A DNA stretch of 64,000 nucleotides from Acanthosepion esculentum (GCA_964036315.1 OZ038508.1:43707935-43771934), one strand, 5' to 3'. Positions 9,255 through 20,369 are shown, numbered from the stretch's first letter. Notes: generated by a model not told the origin, from the letters alone. A program made the numbers and translations.

Positions 9255-10281
9255 TTGGCGAATAATCTGTTACCATGATTAGGGAAGGAATATGGAAAAG
9301 CACAACTTGACCTTTTTCGCTTAATGATACTGGCTCTTCTTCATATCTGACTTCCGTCATTAACGTCAGCCCCTGTTAAAGACGTGCACCTTATGCTGCT
9401 CAATTAATAAGCTTCTATCGTCGTTTTCTTCTCTCTTTCTGCTTCCCCTCTCTTCTCTATGGATGCCCCTACTTAGGAGAAAAAATAAACTATGGAAACC
9501 AGTTTTCTTTTTCATGATTGTGACCTTTTTCTCGAAATGAGTTGAATTAACTTTGCCCTTCGTTTCTATCACAACTGAGTTAATACGACAAATAAAACGA
9601 GAAAGTTTACATATTCTTATATTGTTTCATGTTACCTCACCTTGTTTTATTTTTCTGTTTCTTCTTCTCTTATCGAATTCTTTTCTTGTCGAATTATTCC
9701 AGCCTTGTCGAACTTGTATTCTGTTTTTTCCTAATCTTCCCTTGTTGAATTTTTTAATCTCACAGTTAATGTCTGTGTATATTTCTGAGATGAGGCATCG
9801 TAACTATTTACATTGTTCAAACTCTTGCTCTCACCATTATTGTCACATTCACAACGTTTCGGCCGTAACAGTAGCGATAACATCTACTAGAAATAAAAAC
9901 ATCTCTTCCTGAAACATTTTTTAAGATTTTATAAATTTCAACCGACAGCAAAATTGTCTGCTCGGTCAATGAATGCTAAATGTTTCCTTATAGGGAGACG
10001 ATTATTATTAGCATTAACATTACGCTGTCATTATCATTAACCCTGAAATCATAAATTATCTTGTCGGCAATACAAGAATGTGACTACATGTATTTATCGA
10101 TCAGGCAAACTAATATCATCTTCCTAGTTTGTTTGACTGACTGATTTTATTTCTACAGGTTAACAACATTTTGCAAGTTATTTAAAGCCGGATTTCTTTT
10201 CAGATTATTAGAATTTGGGTGGGAGAAAATAATGATTTTACTGATACAAGTCCTTCTAATTAAGCCTTAAGTGAGTTGTGG
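9253..10281. other. No gene; holds one dispersed repeat
   Basis: The stretch 9770-9870 (TATTTCTGAGATGAGGCATCGTAACTATTTACA...CAACGTTTCGGCCG) matches 42070-42185. On the minus strand its end gives CGGCCGAAACGTTG, a hammerhead-like 3' half. The rest shows no coding signal. The 119-residue frame at 9553-9912 is pyrimidine-rich and unlike any family I know. Confidence 0.5.
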
Positions 10282-10353
10282 GTAAGAAATGGCGGATTTC
10301 TACCTTCAAGAAATGGCAGATTCTTACAATCAAGAAATGGCGAAATCTTACAT
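10282..10353. repeat. Three tandem 24-bp units
   Basis: AAGAAATGGCGGATTTCTAC is followed by two variants (AAGAAATGGCAGATTCTTAC, AAGAAATGGCGAAATCTTAC), each about 24 bp. Confidence 0.8.
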
Positions 10354-10359
10354 TTCCCA

Positions 10360-10475
10360 ATGGTATTTGTGCGAAAGTGAATGCAACGAATCCGAATGTA
10401 ATTGGGACTCGATTTTCCGATTTCCAATTCCGATTCGTTAACCATTACACTACTCGCACATCTAAACTTAGAAGA
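10360..10475 (-). mobile_element. tRNA-derived SINE head
   Basis: The minus strand reads GAGTAGTGTAATGGTTAACG (A box) and, after a GGAATTGGAAATCGG stretch, AATCGAGTCCC (B box). It has no acceptor stem, so it is a SINE relic. The 24-bp triplication at 10282 is on its downstream side. Confidence 0.6.
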
Positions 10476-10479
10476 CCTG

Positions 10480-12050
10480 ATATTCCCAAGTGGTCATTCA
10501 TCTTTGTATTGACCAGACTCGACATTGCTTAACTTCGCTGATCGTACGAGAATTGGTGTTTCAACGTTATATGGCCATAAGCCTTCCTAGTTTGACAGTA
10601 TCTTGCTATTGTAAAAACAGTAAATAGTTAGACCTTATATTGTTATTATAAAACGACTCCAAAAAACGAACATGATTCGTAACACCATAACAACGCAATA
10701 TCTCATTAGCCATTGGAGATAGCAGGTTGTAAAATATTATGGATAAATTTAACACACAACAAAAGAAATGAAATAAATCGTTTCGTGTTAGATTTATCCA
10801 TGAATTTTATTAAAGTTTAAGCAAATATCACAGATATGTTTGCAGTTGATTTTAATATCACGACCAATGTTGTAGCTTTTTGTTGTCTCTCACGTCTTAA
10901 CGAGACATGATACACTATCAGTCACATCTTCTTTGCATACAGCCATCATTTATCTTTTATTTGTCATTAAAATCATGACCTTTTTTTTTCCTTTTTCCAT
11001 TGAATGTTCCGTTTGTATTCTAAACCTCTTTTGGCTTCAGTTTTATTAAATTTACTTTACAGTTTTTCTTGGCCCTTCTCTGTCAATCTTAATATTCCTC
11101 TTGGTCAATCTCTTTCTTTAGATTAAATATTTATCTTCGCTCTTTCAATGTTTTTTTCTCTCATTGATTTTTATAACGTAATCTTTATTTTTCTATTTTG
11201 CCGTACTTCGTTTCTTTCTTTAACCCTTCGTTCTCTGTTTTTTGCCATTACTCAACGTGAGAATTCTTTTTTTTGTTCGATTTCTCGAACCTCCAGCCAA
11301 AGCTTTTCTTATTTCAAACCTTCTTCACAAACTTACAAATGTGCGCACATTACCGTTTCACCGACCATTATCTTCCTCTCTCACTGACTCGTCCCATTTG
11401 ATTGGAACTATAAAACAACCCATAACATCTTCCGGTACAAGGCCGCTTCTAAAAACACCCACTTCCTATGCATAGTGGTTGATTGCATCCATCCGTTCGC
11501 CATCGACAGAATATTTCTTCTTCTGCTTCCTGTTTCCAACGCCATCTTCTTTTGCAATTTACAGTGACCATTCTATCTTGCAATGTCCTTTTCAAAGCTT
11601 AAACCACATCGAAAGATGGCGTCCGGTTCTTCATATTTCTCCATTTACCCTTTTAACTATCCAGAAAAAAAGATCTTGCATATATATATCACTATCAGTG
11701 TGACCCAAGCTATTTTGTTGCCGGATTTTATGTACTTTCAAGGTCTTAATGGAGAAAATTGTCCCTCCTTGAATGTCGGTAATGGCTAGTTACTGAATTG
11801 GTTGGTCGTACGTTGCATTCATTCTGATATCGAGCAATTATTTTCGGAAAGGATTCAATTCGAAATTTGCCACCATCAATATTACTTAATAGTGTTTCAT
11901 TGGAGGGACATAATCCAAAGAAAAGATCATATAGCTGGTTATGAATTAATTTGCGGATATGTTCTTAGTTAAGGAATAAAAGCAAAATAAATAAATTGCC
12001 GTTAAAGACCATATGAATAATCCAAGATATAAAGTGAATTATGGAACACT
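10480..12050. other. No recognisable feature
   Basis: Pyrimidine-rich on the plus strand around 10980-11320. Several frames of 60-80 residues are rich in S, F and L, with no family resemblance. No repeat shared with the rest of the window was noticed. Confidence 0.5.
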
Positions 12051-12052
12051 AA

Positions 12053-12120
<68 letters not shown>

Positions 12121-12159
12121 CTACCTCCCTTTACGCATACACTAACCACCTCACACACA

Positions 12160-12210
<51 letters not shown>
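12053..12210. repeat. (ATCT)n and (AT)n microsatellites
   Basis: (ATCT)n at 12053-12121 and (AT)n at about 12163-12210, separated by a unique 40-bp spacer. Confidence 0.97.
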
Positions 12211-12213
<3 letters not shown>

Positions 12214-12436
12214 GAAATATAGTTTTACGGTGTGCTTTATTTATATATTTATGGGCTAAAATGCTCAATACCAGAGATAGAGCGTATGTAAATATAAATA
12301 TAAAAGTGAACATTGAAGTCAACACTCAGAGGGGACAGGCTGTTTCATGCTGGATGCAATCGATTCGTGGCCTGACGATTGCGTCCAGCATGAAACAGCC
12401 TGTCGCCTCTGAGTGTTGACTTCAATGTTCACTTTT
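12211..12436. mobile_element. Foldback element with hammerhead core
   Basis: It begins GAAGAAATATAGTTTTACGG next to (AT)n. Its second part is a near-perfect hairpin: arms 12302-12362 and 12376-12436 (61 bp each) with a 13-nt loop. The inner half carries the hammerhead at 12367-12409. The same parts occur, rearranged, at 25552-25640 (AAGTGAACATAGAAGTCAGC ... GACTATATTTCTTC), which shows this is a repeated family. Confidence 0.8.
12367..12409 (+). ncRNA. Hammerhead ribozyme candidate in hairpin element
   Basis: Stem I is GTGGC (12367-12371) with GCCTC (12405-12409): 4 pairs and one mismatch. Core CTGACGA (12372-12378) fits CUGANGA. Stem II is TTGC/GCAT around GTCCA, where the base nearest the core is an unpaired U-U, a weakness. 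GAAA is 12392-12395. Minimal stem III is closed by C12396 and G12402 around AGCCT. The site is GTC (12402-12404). Core and site are intact, while competing folding with the whole 61-bp hairpin could mask it. Confidence 0.6.
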
Positions 12437-12930
12437 CTTTTTCCAGGTTTTAAGATAAGATGTTTAGCCATCTTGACGCCAACTGCCGTAAAAATCACTG
12501 AAAAACCATTTGCGCTAATCAGCTAGAAGTTTTAAATCATTTTGTGTCATTCAGCGACACTATTTTTTCCCAACTGAGCAATGGTGATATGAAAACGATC
12601 ACTCACGCCTTCAGTAATAGTGCCAACATTCATACTCTGAATACCGTCTTCAAAGTTCATTCAAGAACGATGAAGAGAACGGTGGATAAGTTTTAAAAAG
12701 AGAAACAGTAGAAAGGAAAACTGGATCAAGAGGTCACAACAATTAGATGGATCATCAACTTAGAGCTAAATACATTCTTATTGTTCAAAGTAGAGTCCAG
12801 TAGTGTTATAAAAACTTCGGAGAATTGCTGTAAAATACCGTTAGTCAATTTTTAAGGTTCAAAAGGTTCAAGGTTTAATCTAAAAATTGGTCAATATTTC
12901 TGCTACACGATTTAGATAATTTTGGTGCTA
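12437..12930. other. No recognisable feature
   Basis: Ordinary AT-rich sequence. No frames or shared repeats were recognised. Confidence 0.5.
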
Positions 12931-12937
12931 CACCCGG

Positions 12938-12939
<2 letters not shown>

Positions 12940-12999
<60 letters not shown>

Positions 13000-13060
13000 T
13001 GAGTGTGAGTGTGTGTGTTTGTGAGTGAGTGAGTGTGTGTGCATGTGTGTGTGTGCGTGT
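12940..13060. repeat. (AC)n / (GT)n compound microsatellite
   Basis: (AC)n to about 12996, then a GT/GAGT-rich stretch on the same strand. The two halves are complementary and could form a hairpin. Confidence 0.95.
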
Positions 13061-13155
13061 AAAATTAAGCATATCACCGGAGAAAGAGAGATGACTGTCA
13101 TGTTAACCGTCAGAGTCTTAATATATTTTAATTATATTTCCAGTGAACCGTGACA

Positions 13156-13203
13156 GACCATGGCTAGCAGTTTCATGCCTTTTCATGCATTCATCAGGCG
13201 GTC
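13156..13203 (-). ncRNA. Hammerhead-like motif, site lost
   Basis: The minus strand gives GACCGC, CTGATGA (complement of 13191-13197), stem II ATGC/GCAT with an 8-nt loop, GAAA (complement of 13171-13174), C-TGCTA-G, then CC where the site should be UC, and GGTC that pairs with GACC. The core is intact, while the U16.1 to C change should abolish cleavage. Confidence 0.55.
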
Positions 13204-13422
13204 GGCAACATTCATGTATGAAAATCGCCACTTTATACACCTAAGCAAGCCCAAGATTTTAAAAGTGCAATTGTTGCGTGCATATCATGCACACACCAAC
13301 CAAACTTACGGATGGGTGGGGACAGAAGAACAATCCCCGTCCGTGCAAGATGAAAATGCCGTAAATTCAAAATTATGTTGAGAAAAAATATACCAGAAAA
13401 AGTTTACAAGAGCACTATTTTC

Positions 13423-13509
13423 ATTATTCGGACTATTGTCCTCATCTGTGTCGCCATATTTATTACAACCTTTCGGCCGTGTGCATGTGAGGATAATAGT
13501 CCGAATAAT
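13423..13509. repeat. 23-bp inverted repeat around a TTTCGGCCG core
   Basis: ATTATTCGGACTATTGTCCT (13423 on) is matched by its complement ending at 13509. The centre contains CAACCTTTCGGCCGTG. Variants of the centre occur at 9838-9858, 42165-42180 and 43550-43565. It is likely another PLE-type terminal repeat. Confidence 0.65.
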
Positions 13510-13589
13510 TTACATAATGTACATAATACCTCATCACAAAAATATAAACATTTACAGGAGCATTTTAAGAGTGCTCGATACCATTAGAA

Positions 13590-13985
13590 GCAGTCTGACC
13601 TATGTGCAGTGTCCTTCAGGACTGGCGATCATAGATCTCCACTATGTCCTGTCCTTTGTAGTTCTTCGTAAATTTCGTCGTATTTGTTATTTCTTCTAAA
13701 CCTGGTTCCGACATCCATTTACTCAAACGCAATAAGCATGTCATGCATTGTCTTCCACTCTCCCTCTTACCTTCAGTCTGTCCTGTGAGTAGCAAATTTT
13801 CCAAGCCCTCTTTCCTCATTATCTGACCTGGAAATTTCAAGTGATTGTGTTTGATTTTAAGTTTAATTGTTGTTACCGATTTCTCGAGAACCTTCTCGTT
13901 GTTCACCTGTTTGGTCCATAGTATTCTCAGCATCCTACTGTAGAAACACATTTCTGTTGCTTCAGGACTCTACCAACTGCTTTCA
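13590..13985 (-). mobile_element. RTE-like LINE 3' fragment
   Basis: A continuous minus-strand frame of 111 residues contains MCFYSRMLRILWTKQVNNEKVLEK, then FPGQIMRKEGLENLLLTGQT and QCMTCLLRLSKWM. It matches the C-terminal landmarks of the same LINE at 2395 and 26440, and ends with the family's 3' sequence (13596-13650, complement of ATGATCGCC... and AAGGACA). It is one of the better-preserved copies but still lacks the polymerase domain. Confidence 0.85.
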
Positions 13986-14039
13986 CGCAATATGCAATAT
14001 TGTATAAAACTTTCAACAAAGGAATCACATCGGGTCATC

Positions 14040-14690
14040 AGTGATCTGACCAGGAAGGGTTTGCTCTTTTATTTAGGCTAATGCATTCTGTACCGCAGGA
14101 AAAGAAGTTTTAGGTATTACTATTTTGAATAAGTCTTCGGATAATATATAGAATTCTGTGATCAAACTTAACGTTATTTTGTACGGTCCTGGGTACTTCC
14201 GACCATGTTTACAAAGAGAGAAAAGAAAATATCGAAGGATAGACATTGAAACCTTCTGTAAAACAGGAAAAGAAGTTTTAGGTACTACTAATTTTAAATA
14301 AGTCTTTCGATATTATATAGAATTCTGTAATCAAACTTGTAGTGTTTCTTCTTATTATTTAGGCTAAAGCATTCTGAAACACAGAAAAAGAAGTTTTAGG
14401 TACTACTAATTTTCAGTAAGTCTTTTGACATTATATAGAATTCTGTAATAAAAATTGTAGGGTTTTCTCATTTTATTTAGGCTAACGCATTCTGTAACAC
14501 AGGAAAAGAAGTTTTAGGTACTACTAATTTTGAATAAATCTTCGGATATTATATAGAATTCTGTAATCAAACTTAACGTTATTTTGTAAGGTCCTGGGTA
14601 CTTCCAGCCACGTTTACAAAGACAGAAAAGAATATATCGAACGATAGACAGCGAAACAATTATGTTGTGAAACATCTGAATTTTGAAATA
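14040..14690. repeat. Tandem repeat, units of about 118 and 167 bp
   Basis: The anchor AGGAAAAGAAGTTTTAGGTA recurs at about 14098, 14265, 14383 and 14501. The first and last units carry an extra segment of about 50 bp (AACGTTATTTTGTA...CCTGGGTACTTCC) that the two middle units lack. Each unit includes TATATAGAATTCTGT and a TTTATTTAGGCTAA spacer. Confidence 0.9.
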
Positions 14691-14699
14691 AACGTGGGA

Positions 14700-15280
14700 G
14701 TAAATACTATTACTGTGAGATAGAATTGAGTTTCACGGATTTCAAATTTGGAAGTCATTTGAATACGGACACGCTGGTATTGGTATGCTCTCTGCCTAGT
14801 GTCTTGTAGCATTTGGTGCGATTTCTCCAATCAAAATGTTCCGCAGGATGTGGTTATTGATCCCATGCCCAAGCACTGCACAATGAAGATGGGTTGGTTT
14901 CCCGCAGACGGATATGTGTTCGCACGCTAACGAGTTCGATCTGTCGGTTTTGGCAATCCATACATTTTATATACTGATTGCCAACGAAGGCTAAATAGCC
15001 CAGTTCTGCTCTAGTATTTGACACATTTCTGGTTGGAAGAAGAGATGGACTCTAACCTTTCCCAAAGACCATTTATGCAAAAGTCTACGGAATAAACTCT
15101 TTTCACTTGTTTCTGGTAACGAGCCTCTATTAAACCACATCCATTGCGGATAAACTGAAAAACGATTTATCGACAAGAAGTTGTTTACAACACTAGAAAC
15201 ATCTAACCAAAAGACCTAGCAGATGTTCCCTGTATCTTCTTTAATGAAACATTACACACACACCTACACACACACAGAGG
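14700..15280. other. No recognisable feature
   Basis: No coding or RNA motif was found. A 61-residue minus-strand frame at 14991-15176 has no recognisable family. Confidence 0.45.

Positions 15281-15282
<2 letters not shown>

Positions 15283-15335
<53 letters not shown>
15283..15335. repeat. (TA)n microsatellite
   Basis: Left boundary of the tandem hammerhead repeat. Confidence 0.97.
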
Positions 15336-15338
<3 letters not shown>

Positions 15339-15371
15339 ACTGTCAGGGTTTCAATTCTCGGTAGTGGATGC

Positions 15372-15418
15372 GCACTGCTGATGAGTCCCAAATAAAGGAC
15401 GAAACGGCCATCCAGTGC
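15372..15418 (+). ncRNA. Hammerhead ribozyme, unit 1
   Basis: Stem I is GCACTG (15372-15377) with CAGTGC (15413-15418), 6 perfect pairs, extended outside by ATGC/GCAT after a bulge. Core CTGATGA (15378-15384); stem II GTCC/GGAC with loop CAAATAAA (15385-15400); GAAA (15401-15404); then CGGCCATC. The site triplet is ATC, an allowed NUH, but the second stem III pair is C-A instead of C-G. The core is otherwise complete. Predicted cut: after C15412. Confidence 0.8.
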
Positions 15419-15751
15419 TTTCTGCATTCTGTTGGGGTTTTAGACTCGATGAATTACTTAAATATAATTATCAAATCCTCGTAATAATTTCTATCATGGG
15501 TATATCATTGCTTGAACCGATCTTCTAATGCTCTAGAGTGAGCGGCTTGGTTATAGTAGTCGTGGCTCCAGGGTGTACAATCCTATTGGTGGAGAGAATC
15601 TCAGTAGAGTTCCACCACGGAATATGTGAGCGAGCGGCACTATATTGAGTCTGGTTTGCTACCTCCTCATCGACTAGACCCGTTGGAACAGTTGGTATGA
15701 TGTTTGCTTGACAACCTAATTGTCAGGGTTTCAATTCTCGGTAGTGGATGC

Positions 15752-15798
15752 GCACTGCTGCTGAGTCCCAAATATAGGACGAAACGGCCGTCCAGTGC
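15752..15798 (+). ncRNA. Hammerhead ribozyme, unit 2, core mutated
   Basis: The same layout as unit 1: GCACTG/CAGTGC stem I, GTCC/GGAC stem II, GAAA, and the canonical CGGCCGTC with site GTC (15790-15792). The core is CTGCTGA in place of CTGATGA, an A6 to C change that should abolish activity. Confidence 0.8.
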
Positions 15799-15873
15799 TT
15801 TCTGTTGAGGTTTCGATGAATGTTGACTCGATGAATTACTTAAATATAATTATCAAATCCTCCTAATAATTTC

Positions 15874-15876
<3 letters not shown>

Positions 15877-15938
<62 letters not shown>
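15877..15938. repeat. (AT)n microsatellite
   Basis: Right boundary of the tandem hammerhead repeat. Confidence 0.97.
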
Positions 15939-15940
<2 letters not shown>

Positions 15941-16289
15941 ATCTATTACTAGGTCTGCTGCCACGAAATTTAGTTCACGGTGTCGTTCTAGAATTTTTTT
16001 TCTTGCAAGAGTCTGTCTTACACGTTTATCAGTCTATCATTTATCCCTGCTCATCTGGCATGATGCGTTTGGTATATATTTAGATATTCTTCTTAAAATA
16101 CTATGAAGCGTCTGCAATGTTATCTGTTCCAACCTGTCATCTCGTCTTCAGCCACTTTTCCACCACTTTAACATTGCTTCCCTGTGGCTTTTCTGTAAAT
16201 ATGTTTATGGCAATGACCTTTCCACTTTCTTACCCACACATTAAGTATATAGCCTTGGTACTAAATTGGCGACCAAATCTTATCATTTT

Positions 16290-16560
16290 AGTTAAAATAG
16301 TTAATCGTAAGTTCTATACTAACAGTTTCTTCCCTGGTACTTTTGTAGATAGCTCTTGGCTCCTTAAGTTCCAGTTAAATATAATTAAAAAAAATCTAAA
16401 TCCAACATCAGTCGTTATCTTCAGCCTTCTTCATTTCTGTTCTGTTATTGTTCTCTCTCCTTAATATTTATTTTTCTTTTTCTCATATTCTTTATCACTC
16501 AGTAACCGTCTTAGGTTATAGTGACGTTATTGCATTGCTTGGGGTGAAATGATTTTAAAA
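16290..16560 (+). mobile_element. LINE-B (Jockey/CR1-like) 3' end
   Basis: The plus frame NSFFPGTFVDSSWLLKFQLN is the degenerate form of the C-terminal 'FFPRTARLWNSLP' region. The DNA then ends with TTATAGTGACGTTATTGCAT, GCTTGGGGTGAAATGATTTT, a terminal motif shared with 34915-35140 (minus), 46690-46940, 55780-56010 and 58815-59310. There are no catalytic motifs, so this is a truncated relic. Confidence 0.6.
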
Positions 16561-16742
16561 TATTATAGATTGATGATAGCACGATGATAGATAATATAAT
16601 TCGTAACAGACACAATCACCACGAAGTGTTGATTTGTATGTCTATGTTTGTTAATATCTACATATGTTCTGTCCCTGTCATTGAACCTCATTCTATAAAG
16701 AGAACACATCGTATCAAGAAAATTGTTCGAAAAATATTGTCT

Positions 16743-17409
16743 GAAAACAATTATTCGAAAACCATTTATTCTAATTGTAAATTGTTTGAATGAAAATTAG
16801 TCGAAACTACAGTTATACTAAATGATAATTATTCGAAAACATATGCTTGAAATACGTATGTGGTCTTGCTTTGAGAGAATCAATACTGATTTACCTAAAA
16901 CTAATAACGCCCTTAAAGGATAGCATAGGGATCTTTTAGCAAAAAGTTTCATCCCATCATCCATAACATGGAAATACTTAGACGCTCTTAAAAGAGAACA
17001 GAGAAAGTAAAAACAGGTTGCCAAAATATCAAGAGCGCCAAGAAAAACCTCGGCGTAAATCGAAAACCTAAAAAATTAGTGGCATCCTTTAACGTGTGCT
17101 CCTATCTTTATTTTAGTTGTTTCATTACATTTCGCCATACTTTTTATGTTGATTCGCCATCATCGGGCATCAACAAGTAACGCATATAACTTAAGGTTAT
17201 AAGGATTTTTTTCTAATTAATTGTTTTATTAACGATATTACTATTTCGAATAATTATCATTTGTTTATTTTCTCTTTTAATTTGTACATTTTCATGGCAA
17301 TAACGAAGTTTGCATTTCGAATAATTATCAATTAGTATAATTGTCCTTTCGATTAATTTCATTCAAACAATTCATAATTCGAATAAATATTTTTCGAATA
17401 ATTGTTTTC
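16743..17409. repeat. Foldback element with AATTATTCGAA-rich arms
   Basis: The left arm (about 16743-16839, starting GAAAACAATTATTCGAAAA) and the right arm (about 17316-17409, ending TTTTTCGAATAATTGTTTTC) are reverse complements over about 95 bp. Each contains several copies of ATTATTCGAA/TTCGAATAAT. The inner 476 bp has no frame. It could be a non-autonomous DNA element with subterminal repeats; no target duplication was seen. Confidence 0.7.
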
Positions 17410-17477
17410 AAATAATAATAATAAAATAATGTCCACATAATCGAACACATTTTAAATACACACACAGATACAGACAC

Positions 17478-17482
<5 letters not shown>

Positions 17483-17540
<58 letters not shown>
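17483..17540. repeat. (AT)n microsatellite
   Basis: A pure AT run. Confidence 0.97.
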
Positions 17541-17542
<2 letters not shown>

Positions 17543-17544
17543 CA

Positions 17545-17655
17545 AATTCTCTGTTTTATAATAAACAGTATTAAATAACATTTACCGGCCTGAATGTCCG
17601 AGAAATTTTCATAGAAAATGTTCGTTCTCCGACAGGAATCGAACCTGTATCCTAT
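17545..17655 (-). mobile_element. Truncated tRNA-Ser/Leu-like SINE
   Basis: TTTATAATAAACAGTATTAAATAACATTTACCGGCCTGAATGTCCGAG, then TCCGACAGGAATCGAACCTG (complement of a B box), match 52960-53040 and the complement of 53300-53400. The A-box side is lost where the sequence enters (TA)n at 17660. Confidence 0.7.
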
Positions 17656-17659
17656 ACGG

Positions 17660-18180
<521 letters not shown>

Positions 18181-18203
18181 GGATCTACATCCACATATTT
18201 GCT

Positions 18204-18206
<3 letters not shown>

Positions 18207-18274
<68 letters not shown>
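18207..18274. repeat. (AT)n microsatellite
   Basis: A pure AT run. Confidence 0.97.
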
Positions 18275-18277
<3 letters not shown>

Positions 18278-18309
18278 CTACAATTTTATTGCATGGATCC
18301 TTTTTAAAT

Positions 18310-18830
18310 ATGCTTTCATTTTAGCTAATATTACATTCACCATAATTTTACCAGCTTTGTCTATAGCAGCAGCATTAACTTGAATCTTTATCAGATTGTC
18401 ATTATCAACCATTATTAATTTTCACATATAAATTGTTTAGCTTTATTTTACTGGCTTTATGTACACACAAATCATGAATAGTCGTAGTATTATCTTGAAT
18501 TTTCATTGAATGAAGCAACATCAACCATTATTAACTTTTAGACAAGGATCTCTTTTATATTAATTATAGTAATTTATGTTTACATTTTTAAATTTAATTT
18601 TTGTTAAAATTATTTTTTTAATTAGATGAAAGCTTGTCAACCATTATCAAATTTTGGATTGTAATTTTTATATTTATTTTAGTTGTTTTATGTAAACCTG
18701 ATGCATTGCTAATAGTAATATTATCTTGAACTTTTATTAAAAGGATCACTGTCAACCATTATCAACTTTTATACTCGTATTTTATATCATCTTAATTTTT
18801 ATCTTGTTTTTCAGTGATAACTTGCAGATC
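18310..18830. repeat. Minisatellite with period of about 116 bp
   Basis: The anchor TCAACCATTATTAACTTTTA and variants recur at 18404, 18521, 18637 and 18752. Each is preceded by ATTATCTTGAATTTT-like text and a TTTTATGTAAACC-like segment. There are four clear units plus partial edges, and they are diverged. Confidence 0.85.
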
Positions 18831-18839
18831 CTCAACCAG

Positions 18840-19420
18840 TCGTCGTCAATGCGTAACTCAAATTGGAAATAATCAGAAAGGTGAGAGCAACGCCGATAAA
18901 TTGAGAGGCTATTCGAGATAAAAGAAATAGAAGTCCGTATCACGCTTCGATCTTATTCTTTAGTTTTCATCAGTGCTGTTTATTCATGGCTACAGATTGA
19001 ATAACTCCGTGAAAAATAATTAATATTCAGATGACAGAGATTCTAATAAAAAATTAATAATGTTGAAATCAGCATCTCCGATTTTAGTTTTTTTTTTTCC
19101 AAAACATTAAACATTTAGATTGTGATAATGGCTGAAAGAAAACCCGAAAGCGCTTGATCGAAACTTTTGTAATGTTATTAATTCGAATAGTTACTGACAC
19201 AAGTTCATTCATATTTGTAGCCTTTAACCAAACATTAATTAATGAAGGAATGGTATAACACTACATATGAGTCCAAACCTTACGTACGGCTTTATCTATG
19301 TAAAATATGTGTGCGTGTGTTTTTGAATTGGTCAGTGGAAAATGTCATGATGACATTTTTGACCTTAGGTCTCTGATCGGGAACCGAAAATAAATGTGAA
19401 CACACTAGAAATCAAGCGAA

Positions 19421-19461
<41 letters not shown>

Positions 19462-20094
19462 CAAATTCTTTACGCCTAAGACAGCATAAACAAGAGAATT
19501 GTTTGAGTTTAATCGGTTTGAAGGCGATGAGATTTGTGGAAATAGAGCGCACACTAGTAAGAAGGAAAATACACTTTGTTCATAGATGAATCGACGTTGA
19601 AGAGCCTTCGGTATACGGAAAGCTAAAGCGTGCTTGAAAATCCCGGGTCCACAAATCCCCCACCAAACGAACCATCTACTTTATGTTAATTTGATGAGGT
19701 CATTGTTTCCCGTCATGCTATCAAGCATTTTAAAGTATATTCTGACTTATTCTGATGTTGGATTTTTCTACCCAATTAAAATTGGCTTTTCCACCTTTGC
19801 CTAGGGTCTTTGCCTCGCTTCGGTAAATAGAGTTGGTGTGAACATATTATGTGCACAGCAAATAACCTCATTGTAACAACTTGGAAAAGCCGAACGGGAT
19901 AAAATATCCATTTCACAATAAAAATAGTAGACGACTAACGGAAATGTTCCTGTAAACGAATGAAACTAACAGCTATAGTCCAGTAACAGGCACATGGAAA
20001 TAAGTAAAGAAAATCATTTGAATTATCTGCCACATTGCCACTGAGCTTTCTTCTCCGGTAAGCCGTTTTAGAATGCTACCTTACTAGTTATTTA

Positions 20095-20097
<3 letters not shown>
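18840..20097. other. No gene; (AAT)n at 19424-19460
   Basis: There is an (AAT)n trinucleotide run at 19424-19460. No coding signal, SINE head or LINE motif was recognised. Confidence 0.5.

Positions 20098-20168
<71 letters not shown>
20098..20168. repeat. (AT)n microsatellite
   Basis: A pure AT run. Confidence 0.97.
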
Positions 20169-20173
<5 letters not shown>

Positions 20174-20369
20174 GTCTTATAGAGGTAATTATACAAAGAA
20201 TTAATTAGCAATGTTATTGTAAGTAATGGCGAAACTTCTTCGCTAACAAAACTTAATAAGGCATTAACTTACTAACAATTCATTGAAAAACGCGACACTT
20301 ACGTTTAAATTGGTGTCAGATCTGACAACAATTTAAACCTAATTAATTCTTTGTCTACTTACCTTTTCA

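Larger units (their letters stand above)
15336..15876 (+). mobile_element. Direct tandem hammerhead element, 380-bp period
   Basis: Unit 1 runs from GTAACTGTCAGGGTTTCAA to about 15719. Unit 2 repeats CTGTCAGGG-like text (TTGTCAGGGTTTCAATTCTC) from 15720 and stops in (AT)n at 15877 after about 160 bp. Both hold a hammerhead at the same place and share TACTTAAATATAATTATCAA downstream. The layout (tandem, HHR in each repeat, few hundred bp) matches animal retrozymes and the pseudo-LTRs of Penelope-like elements. No reading frame lies between the two ribozymes. Confidence 0.85.
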
